Part shown: positions 1 to 6,494 of the stretch, in pieces
Layout: every line of letters begins with the position of its first letter
Position numbering within the stretch: position 1 is the first letter of the stretch
Source of the DNA: DATLGD01 sp035540755
Lineage (GTDB): Bacteria > Actinomycetota > Actinomycetes > Mycobacteriales > SCTD01
DNA length: 10,952 nucleotides
Direction of reading: 5' to 3'
Assembly (NCBI GenBank): GCA_035540755.1
Contig: DATLGD010000074.1
Coordinates: forward strand, 1 to 10,952
Notes under the pieces: generated by a model
The model's database searches: none
Told to the model about the DNA's origin: nothing
Seen by the model: the letters and a program-made list of their open reading frames with translations, nothing else
Position numbers and translations under genes: made by a program

Positions 1-81
1 GTCCAGCAACCCTGCCGGGCCGCCGTGGCCGTTTCGTCCTCCGCCTGACCGGTTGCGCGGGGCCTGCACGCGGGAGGGCCG
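1..81. other. Window edge, no gene assigned
   Basis: This GC-rich stretch lies before the cbs terminator. One plus-strand frame is open from base 1 to a TGA at 46-48, so it could be the last 15 codons of a gene entering from the left. It is too short to tell from chance, and I see no motif in it. Confidence 0.3.
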
Positions 82-120
82 GCGCCGGACCGGTCAGGTG
101 GAGGATCGTCCGGTCGGCGC
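82..120 (-). terminator. Hairpin terminator after cbs
   Basis: Bases 82-93 pair with 110-120: an 11-bp GC-rich stem with one bulged G and a 16-base loop. It starts 12 bases past the cbs stop on the minus strand. There is no T-tract, which is usual for actinobacterial terminators. Confidence 0.5.
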
Positions 121-131
121 GGAGCGGCGGG

Positions 132-1499
132 TCAGTGGGCGAGGAAGGCCAGCACGTCCTGCCGGGTGAGCACGCCGACCGGCTCGCCGTCGCTGACGAC
201 GACGGCGGCGTCGGCCTTCTCGAGCGCGGTCATGGCGGCCTCGACCGGCTCACCGGACCCGACGAGGGGCAGCGGAGGAGCCATGTGGTCGGCGAGGCGG
301 TCGGCCAGCTGGGCCCTGCCGGCGAACAGGGCGTCGAGCAGGTCGCGGTCGTGGACCGCGCCGACGATCTCGGCCGTCTTGACCGGCGGCTCGGCCCGCA
401 CGACCGGCATCTGCGAGACCCCGTACTCGCGCAGGATGTCGATCGCCTCGCGGACCGTCTCCGTGGGGTGGGTGTGCACGAACGACGGCAGCGGCCCGCC
501 CGGCGTCTTCGCGGCCATGACGTCGCCGACGGTGCGTCCGGTGTCGGCGGTGAGGAAGCCGTAGTCGGCCATCCAGTCGTCGTTGAAGATCTTCGACAGA
601 TAGCCGCGGCCGCCGTCCGGCAGCAGCACGACGACGAGGTCGTCGGGACCGGCCTGCTCTGCCACGCGCAGCGCGGCGACCACCGCCATCCCGCACGAGC
701 CGCCGACCAGGAGCCCCTCCTCGCGGGCAAGCCGCCGGGTCATGGCGAAGGAGTCGCGGTCGGAGACGGCGAGGATCTCGTCGGGCACCGAGGCGTCGTA
801 GGTGCTCGGCCAGAAGTCCTCGCCGACGCCCTCGACCAGGTAGGGCCGGCCGTCGCCGCCGGAGTAGACCGACCCGACCGGGTCGGCGCCGACGACCCGG
901 ACGGCCGGGTTCCGCTCCTTGAGGTAGCGCCCGACGCCGCCGAGCGTGCCGCCGGTGCCGGCGCCGGCGACGAAGTGCGTGACGCGGCCCCCGGTCTGCT
1001 CCCACACCTCGGGGCCGGTGCTCTCGTAGTGGGCCCGGGGGTTGTTCGGGTTGGAGTACTGGTCGGGCTTCCAGGCTCCCGGGATCTCGCGGGAGAGCCG
1101 GTCGCTGACCGAGTAGTAGGAGCGCGGGTCCTCCGGGTCGACGGCGGTCGGGCAGACCTCCACCCGGGCGCCGTAGGCGCGCAGCACGTCGATCTTGTCG
1201 CGCGCGACCTTGTCCGGGCAGACGAACACGCACGAGTAGCCCTTCTTCTGCGCGACGAGCGCGAGGCCGACGCCGGTGTTGCCCGACGTCGGCTCGACGA
1301 TCGTGCCGCCGGGCTGCAGCGCCCCGGAGGCCTCGGCGGCCTCCACCATCGCCAGCGCGATCCGGTCCTTCACCGACCCGCCCGGGTTCACGTACTCGAC
1401 CTTGGCGTACACCCGCGCCGGCAGGCCGGCCGCGACCGCGTTGAGCCGGACCAGCGGGGTCCCGCCGACCAGGTCGATGACGTGTTCGACGACCCGCAC
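132..1499 (-). CDS. cbs: Cystathionine beta-synthase with CBS-domain pair
   Basis: PLP enzyme that condenses serine (or O-acetylserine) with homocysteine to cystathionine, the first step of reverse transsulfuration in the cytoplasm. Of its 455 residues, about 1-310 form the fold-type II PLP domain. The PLP lysine is K44 in NPGGSVKDR, the substrate/PLP loop is PTSGNTG (70-76), the phosphate-binding glycine loop is GAGTGGTLGG (179-188), and GGSCG lies near 266-270. The stretch EGVGEDFWP (223-231) favours cystathionine synthase over plain cysteine synthase. Two CBS regulatory motifs follow at about 326-392 and 403-455. There is no N-terminal heme-binding extension. The start is GTG with GGAGGT five bases upstream. 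In M. tuberculosis cbs (Rv1077) sits in a similar neighbourhood next to an SGNH gene and fadA3. A cysteine synthase-like activity cannot be excluded from sequence alone. Confidence 0.93.
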   Translation of the reverse strand: MRVVEHVIDLVGGTPLVRLNAVAAGLPARVYAKVEYVNPGGSVKDRIALAMVEAAEASGALQPGGTIVEPTSGNTGVGLALVAQKKGYSCVFVCPDKVARDKIDVLRAYGARVEVCPTAVDPEDPRSYYSVSDRLSREIPGAWKPDQYSNPNNPRAHYESTGPEVWEQTGGRVTHFVAGAGTGGTLGGVGRYLKERNPAVRVVGADPVGSVYSGGDGRPYLVEGVGEDFWPSTYDASVPDEILAVSDRDSFAMTRRLAREEGLLVGGSCGMAVVAALRVAEQAGPDDLVVVLLPDGGRGYLSKIFNDDWMADYGFLTADTGRTVGDVMAAKTPGGPLPSFVHTHPTETVREAIDILREYGVSQMPVVRAEPPVKTAEIVGAVHDRDLLDALFAGRAQLADRLADHMAPPLPLVGSGEPVEAAMTALEKADAAVVVSDGEPVGVLTRQDVLAFLAH

Positions 1500-1563
1500 G
1501 GTCGACCTCCCGGGATGCGTGACAGACAGACGACGGACCGATCGCGGCCGAGCGTACGGCGCT

Positions 1564-1569
1564 AGGGTC
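1564..1569 (+). promoter_or_regulatory. Candidate -10 box for MBL-SGNH operon
   Basis: TAGGGT fits the actinobacterial TANNNT -10 pattern. It lies 62 bases before the preferred ATG at 1631 and 11 bases before the 1581-1594 palindrome, which would then fall at the start of the transcript. I see no convincing -35 element. This is a pattern match only. Confidence 0.25.
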
Positions 1570-1580
1570 GCCAGCGGTCC

Positions 1581-1594
1581 CTACCCGCGGGTAG
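1581..1594. promoter_or_regulatory. 14-bp perfect palindrome, operator candidate
   Basis: CTACCCGCGGGTAG is its own reverse complement. It lies in the divergent region between cbs (minus) and the MBL gene (plus), just downstream of a possible -10 box, where a bound repressor could block transcription. The regulator is unknown. Confidence 0.4.
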
Positions 1595-1630
1595 CAGCCC
1601 ATGGGGAGCAGCGGAGCAGGAGGTGCGGGC

Positions 1631-2341
1631 ATGGCCGCTGTGCAGATGGCTGACGGCGTGTGGCGCATTCCGCTGGCCCCGCGGGACTTCCTCAACGCCT
1701 TCCTGCTCGAGGGCGACGACGGCACCCTGACCCTGGTCGACGCCGGCACGAAGGCCTCGCCCCGCAGGGTGCTTGCGGCGCTGGCCCAGCTCGGCAAGGC
1801 GCCGCAGGACGTCACCCACCTGCTGCTCAGCCACGCCCACAACGACCACACCGGCGGTGCCGCCGCCGTCCAGCGGGCGACCGGCAGCCGCGTCGCGACG
1901 CACGACACCGAGGCGGCGTACGTCCGCGAGGGCCGGATGCCGACGCCGGACTCCGCCACGTGGGGTGGCCTGCTGATGGCCCGCCTGCCCCGCGTCGCGA
2001 GCGGCTTCGCGCGGGTCGACGTCGACGACACCTTCACCGACGGGAACGTGCTCCCGCTCGCCGGCGACATCTCGGTCGTGCACACCCCCGGGCACACGCC
2101 CGGCCACTGCTCGTTCCTGCACCGCCGCAGCGGCGTGCTGCTCGCCTCCGACGCGATCTTCAACGTGCGCGGCCTGCGCTACCCGTTCCGGAGCAGCTGC
2201 TTCGACCTGACGTCGATGCGCGCCTCCGCGGCAAGGCTCGGGGAGCTCGACTACGACGTCGCCGCCTTCGCCCACGGCCCGCACGTCTCGACCGGCGCCC
2301 GGGTGGCGGTGCGGGCGTTCCTCGCCGGCCGGAGCTCCTGA
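1631..2341 (+). CDS. MBL-fold metallo-hydrolase (glyoxalase II-like)
   Basis: A metallo-beta-lactamase-fold hydrolase of 236 residues, probably cytoplasmic: no signal peptide is visible. Metal ligands are clear: H68, H70, D72 and H73 in SHAHNDHTGG, H155 in HTPGHTPGH, D174 in LASDAIF, and H215 in AFAHG near the C-terminus. This is the full seven-ligand set of the dinuclear zinc family. The family covers thioesterases, lactonases and glyoxalase II-like enzymes, and the substrate cannot be read from sequence. I start it at ATG 1631, which has AGGAGGT about six bases upstream. An in-frame ATG at 1601 would add ten residues but has no ribosome site. It overlaps the SGNH gene by one base (TGATG), so the two are probably translated together. 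It occupies the place that lipU holds in mycobacteria. Confidence 0.85.
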   Translation: MAAVQMADGVWRIPLAPRDFLNAFLLEGDDGTLTLVDAGTKASPRRVLAALAQLGKAPQDVTHLLLSHAHNDHTGGAAAVQRATGSRVATHDTEAAYVREGRMPTPDSATWGGLLMARLPRVASGFARVDVDDTFTDGNVLPLAGDISVVHTPGHTPGHCSFLHRRSGVLLASDAIFNVRGLRYPFRSSCFDLTSMRASAARLGELDYDVAAFAHGPHVSTGARVAVRAFLAGRSS

Positions 2342-3372
2342 TGGCCCGGTTCCCGCTGCCCCCGCGCCCCGGCCGGCGCGCGCGCTGGGTGGCCACCAAG
2401 GCGGTCTACGGCGGCGGCGGCTTCGGCACGGCTGCCGCGGCCACGGTGGCGCTGGTGCGGCTCGAGGCGCACCTGGCCCGGAACGTGATCGGCCGCCCGT
2501 TCGAGCAGGCCCCGAAGGCGGCCGGCTCCTACGGCCGGGGCCGGCGCGGCGAGAAGCCGTTGCACCTGGCCGTCCTCGGCGACAGCGCCGCCGCGGGCCT
2601 GGGCTGCGAGCGCGCGGAGGAGACGCCGGGCGCGCTGTTCGCCGGCGGGATCGCCCGCGACATGCGCCGCCGCGTCGACCTCGACGTCGTCGCGGTGTCC
2701 GGCGCGCGCTCGGCCCACCTCGAGGTGCAGGTGTCGAAGGCGCTGCGCCGGCCGGTCGACCTCGCCGTGGTCATCATCGGGGCCAATGACGTCACCCACC
2801 GGGTGCCGGTGGCGGCGGCCTGCCGGGACCTGGCGAAGGCGGTCAAGCGGCTGCGCGACGCCGGCGCCGTCGTCGTCGTCGGCACCTGCCCCGACCTCGG
2901 GACGGTCAAGCCGCTGCTGCAGCCGCTGCGCACGGTGGCGCGGGTGCTGTCCCGGCGGCTGGCCCGCGCGCAGACCGTCTGCGTGGTCGAGGCCGGCGGC
3001 ATCGCCGTCTCCCTCGGCGACCTGCTCGGCGACATGTTCACCAACGAGCCGCACCTGTGGAGCGCCGATCGCTTCCACCCCTCCGCCGACGGCTACCGGC
3101 AGATCGTCGACGCGATGCTGCCCAGCCTGCTCGAGCACATCGGCGTCGACATCCCGGTCAGCGTGCCGGTCAGCGCCACGGTGCAGGACGTCACGGTCGC
3201 CGCCTCGGTGGCCTCACGGGAGCCCGGCCTGGCGATCGAGACGATCGAGGGCGACCAGGGCGCGGCCGGCCAGGGCCGGCTGGCCCGCATCGTGCGCCGT
3301 CTGCCACTGGTGGGTCGCGGCGCCCCGGCGGGGCCGACGGACGCGGCCGAGCTGACCGACGCCGACGCCTGA
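2341..3372 (+). CDS. SGNH/GDSL-family hydrolase, membrane-anchored
   Basis: Serine hydrolase (esterase or lipase type) of 343 residues. After a basic N-terminus comes a Gly/Ala-rich hydrophobic stretch (about 23-40) that looks like a signal anchor, so the enzyme is probably outside the membrane. The SGNH blocks are present: block I GDSAAAGLG with nucleophile S82, block II around G121 in SGARS, block III GAND with N149, and block V DRFHPSADGY with D243 and H246. Residues after about 275 are a low-complexity tail with no recognised domain. The ATG overlaps the stop of the MBL gene. It resembles the mycobacterial exported protein Rv1075c, which also lies beside a fadA3-type thiolase. The natural ester is unknown: lipid or cell-wall acyl groups are possible but unproven. 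Confidence 0.85.
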   Translation: MARFPLPPRPGRRARWVATKAVYGGGGFGTAAAATVALVRLEAHLARNVIGRPFEQAPKAAGSYGRGRRGEKPLHLAVLGDSAAAGLGCERAEETPGALFAGGIARDMRRRVDLDVVAVSGARSAHLEVQVSKALRRPVDLAVVIIGANDVTHRVPVAAACRDLAKAVKRLRDAGAVVVVGTCPDLGTVKPLLQPLRTVARVLSRRLARAQTVCVVEAGGIAVSLGDLLGDMFTNEPHLWSADRFHPSADGYRQIVDAMLPSLLEHIGVDIPVSVPVSATVQDVTVAASVASREPGLAIETIEGDQGAAGQGRLARIVRRLPLVGRGAPAGPTDAAELTDADA

Positions 3373-3390
3373 CGCAGGGCCGCCGCCTGA

Positions 3391-3409
3391 CGGGCGCCAC
3401 CGTCGCCCG
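3391..3409 (+). terminator. Weak hairpin after SGNH gene
   Basis: CGGGCG (3391-3396) pairs with CGCCCG (3404-3409) around a seven-base loop, starting 18 bases after the SGNH stop. A six-bp stem without a T-tract is weak support for a terminator. Confidence 0.25.
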
Positions 3410-3426
3410 CCACCACCCCGGTCCCA

Positions 3427-3489
3427 TGATCAACAGACAGGTGGCAGCGGCTCTCCGTCGGCGGTTCGATGCCGCTTCCCTGTTGATCA
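3427..3489. repeat. Long-range inverted repeat (10-bp arms)
   Basis: TGATCAACAG (3427-3436) and CTGTTGATCA (3480-3489) are perfect reverse complements, 43 bases apart. Inside them AGCGGC (3446-3451) can pair with GCCGCT (3471-3476), so the whole can fold as a two-part stem. It lies between the SGNH gene and the thiolase. It could be a terminator/attenuator, a dispersed palindromic repeat, or a two-site operator. The arms are less GC-rich than the surroundings. Confidence 0.5.
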
Positions 3490-3525
3490 CCGAGGAACGG
3501 CGGCCCCGGTCGGCGAGGCAGCCGC

Positions 3526-3544
3526 GACCGAACGTCGTTCGGTC
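3526..3544. promoter_or_regulatory. 19-bp palindromic operator candidate before thiolase
   Basis: GACCGAACGTCGTTCGGTC has two perfect nine-base arms around a central T. It ends six bases before a TANNNT -10 candidate (3551-3556), so it covers the -35 region and a bound protein would block RNA polymerase. Odd-centred palindromes of this size are typical of TetR-family repressors, which commonly control actinobacterial lipid-degradation genes. The repressor itself is not in the window. Confidence 0.5.
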
Positions 3545-3550
3545 CGGCGT

Positions 3551-3556
3551 TACGCT
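3551..3556 (+). promoter_or_regulatory. Candidate -10 box for thiolase gene
   Basis: TACGCT fits TANNNT and lies 60 bases before the thiolase ATG. The -35 region falls inside the 3526-3544 palindrome and does not match TTGACA well, as expected for a regulated promoter. Pattern match only. Confidence 0.3.
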
Positions 3557-3616
3557 CGTCCTCGTCTGAGCCGCAGCCGTGCCGGCTGCGCGCCCACCCC
3601 TCCCCCAGGAGTACGC

Positions 3617-4840
3617 ATGCCCGAGGCAGTGATCGTCGCGACCGCCCGCTCGCCCATCGGGCGGGCCTTCAAGGGCTCGCTCAAGGACATCCGCCCGGAC
3701 GACCTGACCGCGACGGTCGTCCAGGCCGCGCTGGACAAGGTTCCGGCGCTCGATCCCCACGACATCGACGACCTCATGCTCGGCTGCGGCCTCCCCGGCG
3801 GAGAGCAGGGCATGAACATGGGTCGCGTCGTGTCGGTGCTGCTCGGCATGGACCACCTGCCCGGCACGACGATCACCCGCTACTGCTCCTCGTCGCTGCA
3901 GACCACCCGGATGGCCTTCCACGCCATCAAGGCCGGTGAGGGCGACGCCTACATCTCTGCCGGTGTCGAGACCGTGAGCCGCTTCATCAAGGGCAACAGC
4001 GACATGATCCCGGAGCAGGAGCTCACCAACCCCGTCTTCGGCGACGCACAGCTGCGCACGCTGAAGGCGCAGGAGGGTGGGCTCGACGGCTGGACCGACC
4101 CGCGCGAGAGCGGCGACCTGCCCGATGTCTACGTCGCCATGGGCCAGACGGCCGAGAACGTCGCGCTGCTCAAGAACGTCAGCCGCGAGGAGATGGACGA
4201 GTTCGCCGCCCGCTCGCAGCAGCTCGCCGAGAAGGCCATCGCCGACGGCTTCTGGGAGCGCGACGTCGTCCCGATTCCCACGCCCGACGGCCAGACGGTG
4301 ACCAAGGACGACGGCCCGCGGGCCGGCACCACCGTCGAGGGCCTGTCCGGCCTCAAGCCGGTCTTCCGCCCCGACGGCCGCGTCACCGCCGGCAACGCCT
4401 GCCCGCTCAACGACGGCGCCGCCGCCGTCATCGTCATGAGCGACACCAAGGCCGAGCAGCTCGGGCTCGAGCCGCTGGCCCGGATCGTCTCCACCGCGGT
4501 CACCGGCCTGTCGCCGGAGATCATGGGCCTCGGGCCGGTCGACGCCATCAAGCTGGCCCTCGCCCGCGCCGACAAGAGCGTCGACGACATCGACCTGTTC
4601 GAGATCAACGAGGCCTTCGCGGCCCAGGTCATCCCCTCCTACAAGGAGGTCGGGATCCCGCTCGACAAGCTCAACGTGCACGGCGGCGCCATCGCCGTCG
4701 GCCACCCGTTCGGCATGACCGGGGCCCGCATCACCAGCACCCTGCTGGGCGGCCTGCAGGTCCGTGACGGGCGCTTCGGCGTCGAGTCGATGTGCGTCGG
4801 CGGCGGCATGGGCATGGCGATGGTCATCGAGCGCCTGTAG
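3617..4840 (+). CDS. Acetyl-CoA C-acyltransferase (thiolase)
   Basis: Thiolase that cleaves 3-ketoacyl-CoA with CoA in beta-oxidation, or runs the reverse condensation of acyl-CoAs. The 407 residues match the usual thiolase length. Catalytic residues are all visible: nucleophile C90 in TRYCSSSLQ, the NEAF loop at 331-334, H363 in AVGHPFG, and the second cysteine C393 in MCVGGGMGMA. The start is ATG with AGGAG five bases upstream. The gene follows the SGNH hydrolase after 244 bases and has its own candidate promoter and operator, so it is probably controlled separately. It matches fadA3 (Rv1074c) of M. tuberculosis in neighbourhood and type. Whether it prefers degradation or biosynthesis cannot be told here; I know of no beta-oxidation partner in the window. 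Confidence 0.93.
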   Translation: MPEAVIVATARSPIGRAFKGSLKDIRPDDLTATVVQAALDKVPALDPHDIDDLMLGCGLPGGEQGMNMGRVVSVLLGMDHLPGTTITRYCSSSLQTTRMAFHAIKAGEGDAYISAGVETVSRFIKGNSDMIPEQELTNPVFGDAQLRTLKAQEGGLDGWTDPRESGDLPDVYVAMGQTAENVALLKNVSREEMDEFAARSQQLAEKAIADGFWERDVVPIPTPDGQTVTKDDGPRAGTTVEGLSGLKPVFRPDGRVTAGNACPLNDGAAAVIVMSDTKAEQLGLEPLARIVSTAVTGLSPEIMGLGPVDAIKLALARADKSVDDIDLFEINEAFAAQVIPSYKEVGIPLDKLNVHGGAIAVGHPFGMTGARITSTLLGGLQVRDGRFGVESMCVGGGMGMAMVIERL

Positions 4841-4857
4841 CTCCGCAGCTGTCGGTC

Positions 4858-4888
4858 GCGGCCGGTCACCCTCGGGGTGGCCGGCCGC
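4858..4888. terminator. Strong hairpin terminator, convergent genes
   Basis: Bases 4858-4871 pair with 4875-4888 around a three-base loop: a 14-bp stem with one G-U wobble. It begins 18 bases after the thiolase stop and lies 35 bases past the stop of the minus-strand gene at 4923, so it can serve both directions. Confidence 0.75.
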
Positions 4889-4922
4889 CGCCACGTGCGG
4901 GGCCGGCGGGCAGGTGCCCGCG

Positions 4923-5384
4923 CTACTCGGGGCGGACGGGCGGGTGCTCACCGGCCGGCCCGCACGCGGCCCGCCCCACGCCCAGCACGTCAGTCACCCC
5001 CAGACGGTGCGCGAGCCCCGGGGGGACGTCCTCGTCCAGCAGGTGCCACCGGTGCAGCAGCAGGTGCGCGACGGCGGCGCGCGCCCCGATCTGGTCCGGC
5101 TCGGCGCGCCGCAGGTCGTCGGCGACGACGGCCAGCTGGTCTGGCAGGCCGAGGTCGCTGTCGAGCCGGGGGAGGGTGCGGCGGGGCTGACGCTCGAGCA
5201 CGGCCGCGGCGTCGGCCAGGCTCTGGGCGAGGTGGTGCACGAGATCGGCCCGGCTGCCGACCACCTGGGCCGCAGCCGCCCAGCGCGCCGGCGTCCACAG
5301 CCGCAGCCGCGAGACCAGCGACGCCGCCTCGCGGGCGAGCAGCGCCGCGGCGTCGTCCGGCGGGTCGGCGGCCATGCCCGTCAT
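4923..5384 (-). CDS. Conserved-looking helical protein, function unknown
   Basis: An acidic, Ala/Leu-rich protein of about 153 residues that I do not recognise firmly. It reads as a bundle of helices, with LARE, HHLAQSLADAA, ADDLRRA and AVAHLLLHRWHLL as amphipathic segments, and a Pro/Gly-rich tail of about 15 residues. The spacing of TPARW, DLVHHLA and a later His-rich helix is faintly like the DinB/maleylpyruvate isomerase fold; this is a guess. No signal peptide or membrane segment is visible. Two ATGs (5384 and 5375) are possible and neither has a good ribosome site, so the start is uncertain. It follows the Bax-inhibitor-like gene on the same strand, but a strong hairpin separates them. 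Coding is supported by the frame staying open with normal composition up to the shared terminator. Confidence 0.6.
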   Translation of the reverse strand: MTGMAADPPDDAAALLAREAASLVSRLRLWTPARWAAAAQVVGSRADLVHHLAQSLADAAAVLERQPRRTLPRLDSDLGLPDQLAVVADDLRRAEPDQIGARAAVAHLLLHRWHLLDEDVPPGLAHRLGVTDVLGVGRAACGPAGEHPPVRPE

Positions 5385-5406
5385 GCTTGCAGCACCGGCG
5401 GGAACG

Positions 5407-5444
5407 CGACCGGGCCGCCGTCCCGGGGGACGGCGGCCCGGTCG
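5407..5444 (-). terminator. 17-bp perfect hairpin after Bax-like gene
   Basis: Bases 5407-5423 and 5428-5444 are exact reverse complements around a four-base loop. It starts 18 bases past the stop of the Bax-inhibitor-like gene on the minus strand. No T-tract follows. It also lies 22 bases upstream of the next minus-strand gene. Confidence 0.75.
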
Positions 5445-5461
5445 GAGGGCGGAGCGGCTGG

Positions 5462-6298
5462 TCAGTCGCCGCGCAGCTGCGAGATCAGGCGCAGCATCTC
5501 GATGTAGAGCCAGATCAGAGTCACGGTGAGGCCGAAGGCCGCGTACCAGCCGTACTTCTCCGGCACGCCGGCCTTGACGCTCTTGTCGATGAAGTCGTAG
5601 TCGATGACGAGCATCAGCGAGGCCAGGCCGATGGCGAAGAAGCTCAGGCCGAACCCGAGGATGCCGCCGTTCCACAGCCCGAGGCCGCTGCCGGTGAACA
5701 GCGAGAGGCCCAGGTTGACCATGACGAGCAGCGCGTAGCCGGCCGTGGCCCCGACCACGATCTTGGTGAAGCGGGGCGTCACCCGGATGCGGCCGCTGCG
5801 GTACACGAACAGCATGGCGACGGCGACGGCGATGGTCGCCGTGACCGCCTGCACGGCGATCCCCGGGTACATCGACTCGAGCATCGCGGTGACGCCGCCG
5901 AGGAAGACGCCCTCGATGGCGGCGTAGGTGAGGATGACGGCGGGGTTGGTGATCGCCTTGAGGCCGATGACCACGCCGAGGACCAGACCGACGAGCATGG
6001 CCGGCAGCCACAGCCCGGTCAGCCCGAGGTACCAGGTCGCCGCGCCGGTGGCGATGATCGTGGCGAGCATCATCGCCGTGCGGATGACGACGTCCTCGAT
6101 CGTCAGCCGGCCGGTGTCGCGGGCGGTGGCGTCCGGGCCGTAGTAGGACTGCTCGATCGCGTCGGCGCCCTGGGGCGCATAGGGGGACCCGGGCTGCTGC
6201 TGCGGCGCGCCGTACTGCGGGCGGCCGAAGCCGACACTGCCCGCCTGTGCGAGCGGGCCCCGGGTGAGGGCCGGGTTGCTGGACTCGGTGCGAGCCAT
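5462..6298 (-). CDS. Bax inhibitor-1/YccA-family membrane protein
   Basis: Seven-helix integral membrane protein of 278 residues. Members of the family are pH-sensitive Ca2+ leak channels or protease-modulating proteins; the bacterial role is not settled. Residues 1-65 are a cytoplasmic, Gln/Pro/Gly/Tyr-rich disordered leader (QYGAPQQQPG), common in actinobacterial members. Hydrophobic segments follow at about 73-92, 97-114, 119-140, 148-166, 179-200, 211-234 and 249-274. The acidic cluster VIDYDFID (D233, D235, D238) between helices six and seven corresponds to the conserved acidic region of the family. The start is ATG 6298; AGGAGGAG lies upstream with a rather long spacing of about 11 bases. 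The leader also holds a short hairpin (6320-6335) and an inverted repeat (6350-6376). Confidence 0.9.
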   Translation of the reverse strand: MARTESSNPALTRGPLAQAGSVGFGRPQYGAPQQQPGSPYAPQGADAIEQSYYGPDATARDTGRLTIEDVVIRTAMMLATIIATGAATWYLGLTGLWLPAMLVGLVLGVVIGLKAITNPAVILTYAAIEGVFLGGVTAMLESMYPGIAVQAVTATIAVAVAMLFVYRSGRIRVTPRFTKIVVGATAGYALLVMVNLGLSLFTGSGLGLWNGGILGFGLSFFAIGLASLMLVIDYDFIDKSVKAGVPEKYGWYAAFGLTVTLIWLYIEMLRLISQLRGD

Positions 6299-6319
6299 CG
6301 GGGTGGGTCTCCTCCTGCT

Positions 6320-6335
6320 CGACCCCGCAGGGTCG
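6320..6335 (-). promoter_or_regulatory. Small hairpin in leader of Bax-like gene
   Basis: CGACCC (6320-6325) pairs with GGGTCG (6330-6335) around a four-base loop, just upstream of the ribosome site of the minus-strand gene at 6298. It could tune translation, but a six-bp stem can also arise by chance in GC-rich DNA. Confidence 0.25.
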
Positions 6336-6349
6336 TGTCGACGGTTTGC

Positions 6350-6376
6350 GGCTGATCAGTACAACGCAGATCAGCC
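6350..6376. promoter_or_regulatory. 8-bp inverted repeat near Bax-like promoter
   Basis: GGCTGATC (6350-6357) and GATCAGCC (6369-6376) are perfect reverse complements with an 11-base gap. Read on the minus strand, the repeat overlaps a TAGGCT -10 candidate and so sits where an operator would be for the gene starting at 6298. Confidence 0.4.
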
Positions 6377-6418
6377 TACGGCTGTGCCAGTGTCCACATG
6401 ACGATCCGGTGACAGGGG

Positions 6419-6494
6419 TGGTGCCCCCGGCGGGAGTCGAACCCGCACTGCAGGCGTTTTAAGGGCCGTGTCTCTGCCGTTGGACTACGGGGGC
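6419..6494 (-). tRNA. tRNA-like gene, UAA anticodon, imperfect arms
   Basis: Read on the minus strand, the 7-bp acceptor stem GCCCCCG/CGGGGGC is perfect, and the T arm GCGGG-TTCGACT-CCCGC is perfect. The discriminator A and CCA are encoded (6422-6419). The anticodon-loop position reads CTTAAAA, giving anticodon UAA (Leu, codon UUA) in the standard register. Three things are odd. The variable region is about five bases, whereas bacterial tRNA-Leu has a long arm. The anticodon stem CGGCC/CGCCT pairs only at its three middle positions. The D arm GTCC...GAGAC pairs fully only if one A is bulged. It could be a divergent functional tRNA, a pseudo-tRNA, or a tRNA-like RNA. I am sure of the tRNA ancestry, not of its charging. 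Confidence 0.75.

Noticed and set aside
135..1565. Long plus-strand open frame opposite cbs
   Set aside because: It is antisense to a complete cystathionine beta-synthase with all motifs, and it reads as Arg/Gly/Ala/Asp-rich low complexity typical of GC-rich shadow frames.
1601..1630. Upstream ATG for the MBL gene
   Set aside because: No ribosome site precedes it, while ATG 1631 has a near-ideal AGGAGGT and matches where the domain begins.
3528..3542. LexA (SOS) box before the thiolase
   Set aside because: CGAAC and GTTCG are separated by three bases here; the actinobacterial LexA site needs four.
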